64,000 nucleotides of DNA from Marvania coccoides (Eukaryota; Chlorophyta; Trebouxiophyceae; Chlorellales; Chlorellaceae), in the NCBI GenBank assembly GCA_963854735.1, contig OY978101.1, positions 1,488,001-1,552,000 on the forward strand, in the 5' to 3' direction. The notes under the pieces are model-generated. The model was not told the DNA's origin. It made no database searches and saw only the letters and a program-made list of their open reading frames with translations. Below, piece by piece: positions 23,259-36,500 of the stretch. A program made the position numbers and the translations under genes. Each line of letters begins with the position of its first letter. Positions within the stretch are counted from its first letter, which is position 1.

Positions 23259-23825
23259 TATTATTTCGGAAAAAAAATCGCTGATCAGAATTAAATTTTA
23301 TTCTTGTACGATATAAACGCAGTAAGCTGTCGTGGTGCTCTGCTCTTCTTTAATCTATTTCTAAATACCGATTTTGTATCTTGCAAGCCACAAAAGAAAT
23401 TAAATTTTGCTGGCATCATTTTTGACTGGTGACTTTCCGTAAAAGTAAGAAGCTGTTGAGGAGGGAGGGCAATAGCATCGCTCCAAAGCATGCTCCCGCA
23501 TATGCTGTATCCTGATCAGCTCATAAGGAATTTCCCGTTGAACCCTTTTGAATTCTTCTCAATCGCTGCCACGACGTTCCGTGGCGGCAACATACGAGAC
23601 TTTTCCCCTGCATTTACAAGTAATTCTCGCAGGCAAAGCAACGCAAGTTAGACGTACAGCAGACATTCAACCATGCAGGGGAATTTAATCGATCGTATCA
23701 AGAGAACTTGTTCTTCTAAAAATTGTCTTCATTTTTTTCCTTCCTTTTCTTGAAAAATTGCCTACCAAAAATGTCTTCATTTTTCGTAATTTGCGGGCTA
23801 TAAACCGCGCTCCGGCGCTCAGCCT
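23259..23825. other. Gene-free spacer
   Basis: The AT-rich gap upstream of the M16 protease gene contains its promoter and the 3' end of the polytopic membrane protein gene. I find no supported exon. Confidence 0.4.
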
Positions 23826-25401
23826 TCATGCCCCGCTGTCGGTAGCGGAGGAGGCCAGGCCTACCAGGCTGGCGGCAGCACTGGCCGCCCACACTCCTAC
23901 GGCAGCGTTGAGGTACTTTCCCCCATTGCCATCGGCGAGAATGGGAGCCAGGACATTCAGGTGGCCGATGGAGGCCAGCAGCAGCCCCGTGTTGAGGGTG
24001 CGGGCCGCCCTGTCGTTGAGCTCGTCGTTGTCAGCCTGGAAGTGCAGGAATTCGATGGGAACGTTTGTTTTCTCTTCTCGATATTGATAGTAATTCATAT
24101 TAGTAATGTAGTAATATAAATTAAGCACCTTCTCCTTCAGGCTGTATGTGATGCTGGGCAGCACGGACAGCGCGCCAGCAACAGTGCGCCACAGGAAGGT
24201 GGCATCGCGGCCCTGCATAAAGAGACAATAGAGTTAATCGCTAATATATATTTCAAATTTTGAGATAATTTCTACCTCAAGACGTACATAATTAATTTTA
24301 AATAAAAAATCAACCTACCTTGGTGACGTATCCCATGATGTTGGTGAGGGTCCATCCCGGAGCGAAGGCGTAAGCCACGCCAGCGCCGAAGAAAACCGGG
24401 GTGAGGGCGGCGTAGAGGAGGGTGGACACCTTGAAGCCGCGGCGGAAGGTGAACAGCTTGCCGACGGCGTTGAAGGCCCCGCCCAGACGGTCGCCCAGGC
24501 GGCGGCGGCCGCGCTCGTTGCTGAGCATGGTGATGGCGGGGACGCCAAAGGTGAGGGCGGTGACAGCAGCACCGGCTCCCAGCCCCTTGTTGGTGAGGTC
24601 GTTCCAGTGGTATACGTGAGAAGCCAGGGAGGCAGCAGCCATGCCCATGAGGCCAATCTGAAGGTGGGGGAAGCCGTTGAATATTTTTTGAACTCAAAGA
24701 TTAGAAAGAAATGAAGACAAGCAAATTTTAAAAGGCGCTTTTTTCTTCGCTTACTTGCAGGCGCTCAGCAGTGGGGCTCTCCAGCGCCGCCTCGTCAGCG
24801 TACCCCTGCAGGATAAAATATCAATTCTGATGAAGGAAAAATATTTCAAAGATGTTGAAAGGTTTACAGAAGAATATTTTAAAATTCCACAGCGTTTAAA
24901 AAGAATATACTTGCCTTGCAGGCCCATGCAGCGGAGCCACCAGCGAGCAAATTTGCTGCCAGCACGCCCATCAACTGCTCCTGATCGATGTTGGTGGGCA
25001 TCGCGCCCAATTCCAGCAGGTACTCAGTGGCAGGGCGCGGCGAAATGAGGAAAGTTCCAGCGAGGGCGACACAGGTGGCGGTAACGGCCGCAAAGCCGGC
25101 TGACGCGTTCTCATCTTCGGGGGTTTGGTACCCTGTGTGAAATAAATAGGGGCGCGAACAGCTTTCCTTGGTGGGCCAATGTACAAATATATGTATGTAT
25201 ATGAAAATGCACAAAATAGATTAACAAAGCGTCGACGACAGAAATGGGGAAACGGGCGAAAACTGCTGCTCCGAGACTCAGCAGAGCGCATATTATGAAA
25301 TCACAAAGCTTTTCCTTCGGAAATGAATAATAACGGTCATTAAGAATTGAAGGGGACAGACCTCGAGGTTTGGGGGGAGGGGGATAGGAAGGGCTGCTCA
25401 T
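23826..25401 (-). CDS. Polytopic membrane protein of unknown function
   Basis: Six exons (25401-25362, 25132-24915, 24805-24755, 24657-24319, 24212-24129, 24035-23826) give 313 residues. It matches no family I know. After a short Pro-rich N terminus (SSPSYPPPPKPRG) there are about seven to eight hydrophobic segments rich in Ala and Gly. The two halves look alike: each has a hydrophobic segment ending in an aromatic/Pro pair, an Ala/Leu-rich segment, a charged loop with AD and AER or AAR, then a Leu/Ala segment ending near a His (ASLASHVYHW and LLASIGHLNVL). This suggests an internal duplication. The second intron must use a GC donor (AAG followed by GCAAGT). Confidence 0.7.
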
Positions 25402-26042
25402 TTTGGGTGGCTATATTTGTAGAATTTAGTTTGAAAAATCAATGTGATTAAAATCCAAGGTTGATATGTCATTGCGCCGAGGCTTTAAAGCCTGGGTTTG
25501 CGCGTGGAAGCGGGTGGGAATCTGCTGATTCAGCTTTATACTCGCTTTTCTTTCTTTTCAAAATCCAAAACTAGTTATTGGAGGCTTGGAGGTTTTGCAT
25601 CGTGTCTTAACTTAAGAGCTATCTGCGTGTATGGCAGCAGCAAATCAATCGCATGCAATATCATAAACCATGCAGTCAGATCCAGAATCGGACGGAAGAC
25701 GGAGGCACATTTCAACCTTTCCTGAGGATATTCCTCTCTAGGAATACTGTAAAACGTAGAAACAAGAAAAATTATTGGCTTCGTTAAAAATAGCCGCATA
25801 TAAAATAAAAAATGCAAAATACTGCCATAATAATCATCGCCTTCATAATAAAACGGGGCATGGGAGATCTACCGGGCTTAATTGGCACCGGGATACTGAG
25901 AACGGTCAAGAAAATGCCATATGCCCAGTGAAAATATGGATTATTCTGGGTACCATTAAAATTGTATTAAAACAACTTAAAATAAAAGTCTTCCGGGATT
26001 TTTCAGAAAACCACGAGAAAAAAAAGGGGAATCTGCTCATCC
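25402..26042. other. Gene-free spacer
   Basis: This AT-rich stretch separates two minus-strand genes. I see no exon, repeat or RNA gene. Confidence 0.4.
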
Positions 26043-27248
26043 TCAGTCATTCATTTTAACAAAACTGTGGGCATACCACTCCCAAACGCAAAACTTGTGG
26101 AGGCGAGGGTGGCTCCAGCGGCAGTAGCGATCAGGCGGCGCGCACTTTCCAAACGCCGCCGACCCGCAGAAGGTTTCGGAGACAAACTTGAGGGCGTTCT
26201 CCGGCGCGATGCACATCGTTTTGCAGTGGCTGCACGTGAAAAAATGCAATGTTTCAGTTTTGAAAAGCTGGTGATTTTTTCAACCGCGGAGTTGTCACAC
26301 GAACCTCTTCTTCTTCTTGCAGTAGCAGACAAAGTTGCCGTCAAACTCTTTGCTTTCATTTATTTTCCAGTGGGGGCCCTGTCGACGGCGGAGGTGGCAG
26401 TCGGGCTCAGGAATGACCTGAATGAGAAGGCGATGTGTTTGATGCCATTTAAACACAGTGCGTTTAATGGGTGAAGTGAAGCAAATAAATTAATACAAAT
26501 AAGCATCTACTTTAAGTGATCTAAAGATGAGACCGAGGAATGTTTTAAATTTACGACAAACAATGAAACGCACCGTTCCAGCAACCATATGGTCATACCA
26601 CACGTACTCGTCACCTCCGCTGTTAGCGGTATTGCCAAAGTATGCGGACGCAAAGGGGTCACCATAATCAGCAATAACGCCCCAAAACAGCATGTTGCCG
26701 TCCGGAAGGTTCGCAGCCCCCTGAACAACGGTGTACTCGTGCTGAACGCCGTTGATGGTGGTCACAATGAGGTCACCCCTCTCTCCCATGTCGAACCCGA
26801 AGAATCCCAGGGCGTGAACAGGCTTTGCGAACTCGACCGTAAAGTTGCCATAGGTGCCGAATGTGTTCGTCCCAGAATAAGGGAAATTGTTTCTGATTTC
26901 ACCACTGTCAAATCCGCTACCCATGGTCAATTTTGATGGAAAAGGCACAGTGCTAGGGGGCTGGGGAACAATGGTGCCAGGAAGTACGATTGCATCAGTG
27001 AAAGGGAGTTCAATCGAGTCCCCCGCAGGAATGTTCTGCCCTAGAGTAAACGACTCGTAACTTTCAATGTTGTACTCAACGAGATGGGTCAGGAAATCAT
27101 TGTATGCTCTCAACGAGTTTGAGAACGTCGTGGGATCTGAAAAAATTGGCGCCAGGTCCACTCCGAACAAGATCTGCGGGGCAGCTGCGACGTGGCCAGC
27201 CGCCAACAGCGCAAGCACGAAGAACTCGAGCATTGCAAATGCCTGCAT
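26043..27248 (-). CDS. Secreted beta-sandwich-like protein with Cys-rich tail
   Basis: Exons are 27248-26574, 26417-26305 and 26229-26043 (324 residues). A clear signal peptide (LEFFVLALLAAGHVAAAP) begins the protein; either of two close Mets could start it. The middle part (GSGFDSGEIRNNFPYSG, NFTVEFAKPVHALGFFGFDM) has the alternating pattern of secreted beta-sandwich domains such as those in bacterial PEP-CTERM proteins. A VIPEPDC segment follows, but no transmembrane C-terminal helix is present, so it is not a true PEP-CTERM sorting signal. The tail has about nine cysteines (for example FVCYCKKKSHCKTMC) and probably disulfides. It sits beside another secreted-protein gene, suggesting cell-wall or extracellular roles. 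The function is unknown. Confidence 0.65.
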
Positions 27249-27925
27249 TGAAACGCATTAATGTCAGTTATGCGGCAGCGATGGAACGCGAACTCTTATA
27301 AATAATATCAAAAATCAAGAGGGCCAGCCAGTGCAAGCGGGACCGGCCAACTGAATTAGGCGACAGGATGGAAATTAACAAAAATCGAAAAAAATGCCAA
27401 GGATACAGGGGAGTACTTCCAGCATATCTTACCTATTTAACTAAAAATTCTCAATATGAGGCAACTCTCGAACTGTTTCGGAATGGGAGAGAAGAGTCTA
27501 GGCGAACCCACGGTATAGGGGGTTGTATCTGTTTCCAGCTGCGCCCTAAAGCTCGATTGTAATTATTTGCCCTGAAATGAGTGAATCATTCAATATTTAG
27601 GTGTCGAGACGACTTAATGGTGTCGGAACAAGGAGTCATGCCACGGTACTTTGGGAGATCCTATGGGGTGGGATCGCACTTATTGCCAGCGCGGCAAGAT
27701 CTCGAGTGTGCGCACGTCGGCTTTCTGGTCGCTCTTCTGTCCTGCAGCTGCAGCCAGACCCCCTGGTAGTCGCAAATCTCTCCCCTTCAGGTTTTTCTAC
27801 TTGAAAATTTCTCCACACAGCTGTGCACCTTACACAGCAATACATAACGTGCACACTAAACAATTAAACAATAAATTCAACAATTATCACATAAAAACAC
27901 TGCTACGATCAACAAAGTTTTAAAA
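27249..27925. other. Gene-free spacer
   Basis: The spacer holds the promoter of the secreted beta-sandwich protein and the 3' end of the PAN/lyase gene. No further gene is supported. Confidence 0.4.
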
Positions 27926-29727
27926 TCAAACAATCTGGTAAATTTTGAAGTTCTTCCAGTAAGCCTCATTCTTGAAGGTAGGGGACCATGAGCTGTCGCC
28001 GCCCCCAAACCAGGTGGCAAACAGGAAGGCGTTGATCTTGAGGTCGCTGGTGCGCCACACCAGCTTGTCGAAGTAGATCTTGCGCTCGCCGTCTTGGTCC
28101 ACCTGGATCACGCCGTTCTTTCTTCCAACGTCGTTCATGCGCACTGCGAAGCAAATAATCGAGTGAATGTTAGAAAATCGCACAACGTAACAGTCGAAAC
28201 GGAGAAAGTGAATATAAAAAAATTGGCGTACTCGTGATGGCCATTTTCTGCCAGACGCCCTTCTTGAAGCTGAAGGCGCCGCGCATGAAGGACATTCCCG
28301 CCTCTTCATTGCAGTGGGTGCCCTGGTACTCGCATATGTTAGACATCTGGGCCTCGCGGTTGGCGTAGATGTAGGCCTCGCCCTCACCGCCAGCCCGCCA
28401 CATCAGACGCACTGCATAGAAGGAATGGGAGGGGGCAATATTCAGAAAAATACTAAATGCTATTTTGTAATTTTTAGATAATAAATAATGCAAAAAAAAA
28501 CACGCACCAGAGAAGCAGTTTTGGGGGTTGGCGCCGCCGCTGCAGCCGGTGCCGCCAGCCAGGCCCGGCAGCTTGCCTCCCTTGTTCCAGGAAAAGTTCT
28601 CGGGGAAGTAGACCTCGTACTCCAGGCGCACCTCCCTGCCCATGTCTGTGCTGGGGCCCTTGGGCCACGCGTAGAACAGAGCGCCGCCGTTGCAGTTGGA
28701 AGCGGGAGACCAGCAGCCCTGTAAAAAAATAACAATAAACCATGCAAAATCAACCTCAAAAAATAAATTATAACAATAAAAGTATACAGCTTATTGAAAA
28801 TGTGGGGAAAATATGTATTCTTGCCTTGGGGTAGGTTGTTTTGATAACTACATCGCTGGTGCCGAAGGGGTCTGCGATGACAACCTTGTTATTGGAGGCT
28901 TTCACGACCTTGATGGTCGGAGCAAAGTCGCGGCGCAGCTGGTGGTCTCCGATGGTGAGCTTGGGTTTCCAGTAAAGCTTATCTGCGGGGGGTTTCACCG
29001 GCTCGGGTTTGGGCACCTCGTAGGTCCTGACGGCGCCAGACACGAAGTTAGTGCGCTTTGACTTGGTCCAGCCGGTGGCGGCCTTGGGATAGCACGTCTT
29101 GGTGACGGTGTTGAAGCTCCAGCGCTCGCAGCCCTGGATCTCAGAGCACTTGACGCAGCAGGCCGCGGCTGCATTGTGCCACGAAAACAATTTAAAATTC
29201 CACGCAAGCACTACTGATGAAGATAATGACAGAAACAGACAATACTTACGCGATCCGATCATCTTAAGGCGAGCAGGGCCGTTGGGGAGCTTGCCGCCGC
29301 TGTAGGTCACGTTTGGCTTGTAGCTGCAGGACACCACGCTCTCCTGCATCAGCCTCCTTCGGAAGGCGGTGCCGCTGCGGGGGTTGGGGGTGGTGGTAAG
29401 GCCCAGCTCCTTGAGGGTGTAGGGCAGGGTGATGTTCTTCTTGGCAGGGCCACGGGGGACAGCGGTCGAGTTTTTGAAGTCGGAAACGATGGCGGAGCTC
29501 CCATTAATGACGGTTGTGGTTTGATTGCGCAGCTCTGCGATGCAAGGGTGAATGAAAATGCGATTACTTGGGGGACCATCGGGCATCGGGAACAAGGCAA
29601 TACATCGCTGATTTTTCTTACCAGCGAGGGCGGTTCCATTGGTCTGAGCCGCTGCTTGCCACGGATGAAGGACGAGACGCACAAGCAAGGCTCCCCAGAC
29701 CATCGTAGGGAGCGATGGAGTCGCCAT
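27926..29727 (-). CDS. Secreted PAN-domain protein with polysaccharide lyase 14-like domain
   Basis: Six exons (29727-29622, 29534-29250, 29168-28825, 28718-28508, 28411-28232, 28143-27926) give 447 residues. A signal peptide (VWGALLVRLVLHPWQAAAQ) is followed by five N-glycosylation sequons. A PAN/Apple-like segment comes next (CSYKPNVTY, then CCVKCSEIQGCERWSFN and KTCYPKA). The C-terminal half matches the PL14-type jelly roll: VRLEYEVYFPENFSWNKGGK, GLAGGTGCSGG, VRLMWRAGGEGEAYIYA, SFMRGAFSFKKGVWQKMA, MNDVGRKNGVIQV and a final WFGGGDSSWSPT. Known PL14 enzymes cleave glucuronan or alginate. Here the substrate and activity are inference; a binding-only role is possible. The third intron needs a GC donor (AAG followed by GCAAGA); no GT is nearby. 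Confidence 0.8.
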
Positions 29728-30202
29728 GGTTAGCTCCGAGGTGCCGAGGCGGTGCCGACAAAAACAAAGGGCCACCTGCGCTTAAACCCGATGATTTTAG
29801 CGAAGGTATGAACGCTGTAAGCTTCATATAGCCCCTAAAATGATCTATGCTCCTTAAGATACTATTGCTCGTCTGCTTTTCATCGTTGCTCTCACCACGG
29901 AGGCAGGATTGACGTGTTTCTCTGTGAAGGGGAGCTTTAAAAGTGGATGATAGCCAAGCTCAAGCCTTCGTCAGATCTTGAAGAACAATATAAAGTGAGC
30001 GAAGAGGCTTGGGCATCGCTCCTTACGCTCCTTCCATGCCTAGGAGCCTCCTTGCCTCTGCCTAGGCACACCCCATGCTGGAAGAAAGAAACGTTTTTTC
30101 CAACTGTACTTTTCACCTGGTTTCTAAACTGAATTCCCAGGCTTAGGCTAATTACAACATACATTCTTCCAAAGCTCATTATTTTCCTTTTCTTTCTTTT
30201 CT
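29728..30202. other. Gene-free spacer
   Basis: The gap between the PAN/lyase start and the CFIm25 stop contains a promoter and a 3' UTR; no other gene is supported. Confidence 0.4.
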
Positions 30203-31129
<927 letters not shown>

Positions 31130-31335
31130 CGTGGCTCGTTTGCGCGCTTTCCCACGGCTTACTGATTCAAATGAATTAATTAATGAGAAATCGTTGCGTA
31201 TTAGCCGAGATCAAGCTCACTCTTCGGTTCTCGCGCCCTAGGGGCCTCGGGCTTCTTTGACCAGAAAAAGGGGCTTGAATCACGCGAAGACTAGGCGTAT
31301 TTCATTGTTTGAGACCCCTTCAAATATATGTTATA
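31130..31335. promoter_or_regulatory. Short divergent promoter region
   Basis: Only about 206 bases separate the CFIm25 and TPR/beta-helix start codons, so their core promoters are close and may be shared. Confidence 0.45.
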
Positions 31336-33302
31336 ATGGTGGCTGCAACAGCACCAGCGATGGCGACTCTAGAAAAGGTAGCTAGCAAATAAATAGTGTT
31401 TGATGCATAATGTTGCAAAAAGCCAGTCTTTCTCAAATCTCAACCATAATTCTGCAGAAGATAAAGCAGCTGGAGGTTGCTGACGAAGATGACGACGAAA
31501 GCGCCGGCATCATCACCCAGTCCACATCCAGCGGTGAAAATGGCGACGACGGCGACTCTGATTTTGTATACAGAGTGGCATGGGACAGCAAAAGCAAGAA
31601 TAAAATCGACGGTTATAATCCCCAGCTTCAATCTACCTCCACCGCAGCAGCTCAAGCGCTGAAAGTGAAGGGCAACGCGCTTTATAAAGCTGGCGATGCG
31701 GCCGGCGCCTTAGTGCTCTATAAGCAAGCCATCGCCGCGTGTCCCGACTCCTGCGAAACCCCAGACATCCTTTCTACAATCCACAACAATGTTGCTGCGG
31801 CGATGTTGCGCCTGGGGCGGTCCACGGAGGCTGCTGCCGCCGCACGCCGCGCCCACCTGCTGTCCCCCTCGTGGCCCAAGCCGCTGCGCCGCCTGGCGGA
31901 GGCGCACCTCGCCACTGGAGAGCACGCCGCGGCGGTGGCCTCCTGCCAAAAGGGCGAGGAGCTGTGCCCCAAAAATTCCCTCGGGCACTCCGAGTTCACT
32001 CCGCTGCTCGACCGAGTCGCCATTGAAGCTGCGCTGCTGGGAAACTACGTGGGTTTCAATGGAAGACAGCTGGAGGTGCGCAGCGCGGGGGGAGAAGCCT
32101 GGCTGGGTCGCCCTGCGCCTCATGTTCCCGCTCTCGATGGCCCGCTGGATGAAGAGTCTGCGCTGCCCTCCGACGACCTCTCCACCGCCAAATCAGCGCC
32201 TCCCCTCGCGGATCTCCTCCCCTCCAACACCGTTGCTGCTTCAAAAATGGTTGCCGGTGCTGCAACCCCTGCCTCGTTTTCTTCTCCCGGAGCTACTTCG
32301 GCCCGTGCGGACGCCCTGTCCACCTGGCACTACTCCGACACGCTGGCAGCCGCACGACAAGCTCGCACCAGCTTCCGCTGCGTGCGGGAGGCCCTGGCGG
32401 CGGCAAAAGACGGCGACCGCATCCTGCTCCGGAGGGGGGTGCATAACGGCATGGGGCAGAGCGTAGAAGTGGCAAAACGGGTGCTCATTGAAGGAGAAGG
32501 CGCTTTGGGGGAGACTGTGATCGATCAGCGCGCCAACTGCCCCACATTTCGCGTCACCCGCGGCGGGGCAGTAATTCGAAACATCGATCTCGATCAAACT
32601 GGCTTTAGGGAAGCCATTCTGGTGGAGGGGTCTGGTTCCAGCAGCGGGGGAGCGCCTCTGATTGACGACTGCATCATCAAATGCAGCGGCGACGACGCAG
32701 TGAACGTGGCAGGCAGCGCTCGGCCGCTGCTGCGGCGGTGCGTCATCACCGGGAAAAAGTGCGGCGTGCGGGTGTTTGAGGAGGGGTGCGTGCGGTTGGA
32801 AGGCTGCGTGGTGGAAAAGTGCGGGGAGCAGGGGGTCAAGGCGCAGGAGCAGGGCAAGATTGAGGCCACGCTGAGCACGATTTGCGAGTGCGAGGAAGAA
32901 GGCGTGGTGCTGATGGATAGCACGCGCGGCTCCTTTCTAGCGTGCGATATTAGGGACAACAAAGGCCCAGGGGTGGACTGCAGCGGCAGCGCAAAGGCGG
33001 ACATTCGTGGCGGCGACCTCGTAGGCAACGTTGGAGGCGTCTGGCTATGGGAAGACTCCACTGCTGAGCTGGATGGGGTGCGTCTGGACGGAGGAAGCGC
33101 GCTGGTGATTATGTCTCACGGCAATGGCAAGCCCGCGGCCAAGTCTTGTGTCATTAAAGGCACGGTGCATGCGCCAGACGCTGCCTGGGAGGGTCTGCTG
33201 GACGCCAGCAACAGGCTGGAGCAGCCTGACAAACCCACCGACTTTCCGCCAGAGGAGGGGCCCTTCTGCTGGGTCCCCAACCGCTTCACTCGAAAGCAGT
33301 AG
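31336..33302 (+). CDS. TPR plus right-handed beta-helix protein
   Basis: Exons are 31336-31377 and 31458-33302 (628 residues). An acidic N-terminal segment (VADEDDDESAG) precedes TPR-like helices at about residues 75-190 (LKVKGNALYKAGDAAGALVL, IHNNVAAAMLRLGRSTEAAA, RRLAEAHLATGEHAAAVAS). After a Ser/Ala/Pro linker, a second region from about residue 330 has the repeating short turns of a right-handed parallel beta-helix (LIDDCIIKCSGDDAVNVAGS, RPLLRRCVITGKKCGVRVFE, GCVRLEGCVVEKCGEQGVKA). Helices of this type occur in carbohydrate-active enzymes and in F-box/SHC-binding proteins. No catalytic residues can be named, so the role is unknown. The first exon is short (14 codons), and the join keeps frame. 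Confidence 0.75.
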
Positions 33303-33572
33303 TACTGAAATATTTTTTTCTCTCCTGCGCTCTTGTCGTAAATTTACAATTCGAAGTACCTAGAAAGCTCTCAAAATGATATATAATTTTTTTTTAAGTA
33401 AATGAGAATTAAAGAAAGAGAAGATAGTGTTTCCTCTGCGCTGCAAACCACCGCGCATGAAGCATGAAGTCGTCATAAAAAAGCATAAGGAGAAGAAAGG
33501 AAGAAAAATATATAACACACACGCGCGCGTACATTAACTGTATCGTTGGATTCTATTTTTGACCGTTTATGC

Positions 33573-36500
33573 TCAAACGTTGGCAGTGCCGGTCACTCTC
33601 AGCGGCACTCCACTCTCATTGTCAATAGTAAGCGCAGAAGCAGCTTCACCAGGGGGCATGTACGCAAACGACGAAGAATTCAGCACGTCCGAGGGGTCCA
33701 GTACGCCAGCGCTGTCTGCCAGCCCTCTCGCCGAAGCGCTGCCCTTCCCGCCGCCGCCGCTTCGTCGGTTTCTTCCCAGCAGCTCTCCCAGCTCCCGCAG
33801 CACCAGGCCCGACAGCAGCAGCCCCGCGCACATGGCAGCCCCGTACAGCATCATAAACACGTTGTCGAAGCCTCCTGGCAGCTCAGATATGTAGCCGGTC
33901 ATCATGGGTCCTATCGCCGCTCCAATGGAGCCCATGCCGTCAATAATAGCTGTAACCGTGGCCAGCGCCTTCTCGTTGCCCCCCATTGACGACGACCCCA
34001 GGTCAGCGGACACGGCGGTGGTGATGAGCGCATAGGGTCCGTTAACTAGGAACCCTGCCGCCATCATTAGCGTGATGTTGATGGGGAAGGACATCGAGCC
34101 GTAGGCGCGGTAGAAGTACAGCATGGGGATGGCGAGGTACACAAACGAGCAGGAGACGATGGCGGGGGAGGAAGACGCGTCGGAGAGGTAGCCAGCGAGG
34201 ATTCCGCCCAGCACGCCACCGATGTCGAATAAAATAGAGAGATTGCCTGCCTGGGTGGGGGTGAGGGTGCGTCCGCCCACGGAGGTGGTGTTGATGTAGT
34301 ACGGCAGCCAGTAGAGGAAGGTATAGGCCACGAGCTTGGCGAAAAAGAGGGTGAAGGCGTAGACGGCAACGCCAGGGATGCACCAGGCAGCCACGAAGGA
34401 GACGCTGCCCTTCTCGCGCTCGCCGCCATAGGCCTCGCGGTCGCTGCCGGGGGTGCCGCCCAGCAGAGCCTCACGATCGCCGTCCTCGGATCCCTGAAGA
34501 GATGAGAAAAGTCGTTAAATAAACAAGAGACAAAGGCAAAAATAATCCAAATTTGTGCAAAATATATATAGTTACACCCCTCAAAAGGCTTTTTCATGCT
34601 CCTTCTAACATATATAGCATACGAAACCACTCAAATGCTGTACAAACCGCATTTTTCTCACCTCCACGGAATCTCTGCGCTCGTTGATCATCACCAGCGT
34701 CGAGCCCATCGCCATCATGCCGTGACGCCCATGCGGGGGGTGCAGGTGGTGGTGTGCCTCCATGGACTGCGCCACACGCGCAGGCACCATCCCTCCGCGC
34801 TCCTCCGCCAGCTGCGCCACTCGCCGCTCCAAAAATGCTCGCTCGCTGTCCGACATGCCCTCAGAGGGGCCCCGCTGCGGGGTGGCAGCCTCCGAGCCCG
34901 CCAAACTGCCGATCGCGGAGCCGCTCTGCGGCAAAAACCCGATGTCTTGGGGCTCAACCACCAGAAACAGGAAAATTAAAACGCCGACGCAGCACATGGC
35001 CACTCCTGGCACCACAAACGACCATCCCCAGCCGTAGCGCAGCATGTAGGCCGCGATGAGGGAGCCCGCAATGTTGCCGATGGAGGTGTGCGCATTCCAG
35101 ATGCCCATGATGAGCCCTCGCTTCCCTTTTCCGAACCAATTGGCCATCACGCTCACAACGCTGGGCCAGCCGGTGGCCTGCAATAACCCGCCAACCACCT
35201 GCACCACCACAAAGTACCCCATGGTGTGCACGTTCCAGAAGAAGGCCGCGCCGAACAGTGCCACGCAGGCGCCGCTGCCGAGCATGCCTCCCGTCAAGAA
35301 ATGGCGGAGGTCCACTCGGTCGCCCAAATGGCCGCTAACAAACATCCCCAGCGCGTAGGACCCCAGGAACGCCAAATCCAGGTCACCCAGAAGCGATTTG
35401 CCGACCTTGGCGTTGTTGAAAGGCGCCCAGCCGGGGCCGTCTGCTGTGCCGTTTTTGTGCTTTGCCTGCTTCCCCAGCCCGGCGCCGGCGCCCTTGGCCA
35501 TGAGCTGGCGCCCCACCAGTTCCATCATGGAAGGCGGATTTTCTTTGCTCCAGTCGTTGAATTCTGCCCACTGCGAGTTCCATGCGTCGGCCTCAAGGCC
35601 GAGGAGGGCCCGTCCACCCTTTCCACCAGTTCCGCCTGCAAATTTTAGTAGCAGAGTGTGATGTTGATAAATATAAGCTTTATTTGAAAAATCATCTATC
35701 CGAAATTAGCTCTAATAGAGAACTGGAAATCGCAAATAAAAGGGGGGGAACAAGACGGGGGAGGGGAACAAGAAAAAGAAAAAAGATCGGTACCTTTGCC
35801 GTCGCCGAAGAGCACGCTCTTGACGATGGAAGGCGGCTTGCGGGAGGCGTGATAGGCTGCGTAGCACAGGAATGTGAGCACCAGCACCAGGTAGCGGTTG
35901 GCGTGGAGTGAAAGGCCCCGTCCGCCACGGACGCAGCCCTCCAGAATGCGATGCCCCACCTACAGGTAACGAAGCAATGGAGGATAAGGGAATGATGATC
36001 AGGTTATTAGCTGGATTGCCGTCCAAAAGATGTCATTCAAGGCCATAAAAAAATGGAAGGTTTTTAAGGGCGAGAAAACCCAAAACAAACTCGTAATAGC
36101 TCCCTGGCTTGAAAGATAATTCAAGTTGCTCACCGGGGCGTTGTACGACCATGGCGTGTCCATGGCGTTCGGGTCTTTTCCGCTGGCTAGGGACGCGAGA
36201 AACACTCGGCGCTTGAAGTCTTGTTGAGACTCCGTCCTCAGCGGCGCTTTTTGGCCCGTTCTGAGGTCTACGACTGCGGGATCAAACGCGACGCGGCTCT
36301 GAGAGGCGCGAGAGCTGTTTCTTTCCCCTCGCCGCTGAAGGTTGTTGCGCTCCTGAACTCCGGGGAGGGCGGGAGGAGGGCCTTCGATGGAAAACGCCTC
36401 CCTGAAACCAGAAAATGTAAAAAAAACACCGAATTTAGCTGTTTGAAAGGAAGAATGGCCCAAAAAGGGTGAGAGAAAGGACGTGGGCACACGGGGCAGA

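Noticed and set aside
25498..26059. Short plus-strand frames in the 25.5-26.0 kb spacer
   Set aside because: AT-rich sequence with no domain, splice site or composition typical of the exons in this window.
26417..26430. VIPEP as a true PEP-CTERM sorting signal
   Set aside because: The motif is not followed by a membrane helix and Arg cluster, and the exosortase system is bacterial.
29947..30132. Plus-strand 61-codon frame between the lyase and CFIm25 genes
   Set aside because: No similarity or splice support; lies in a 3' UTR/promoter spacer.
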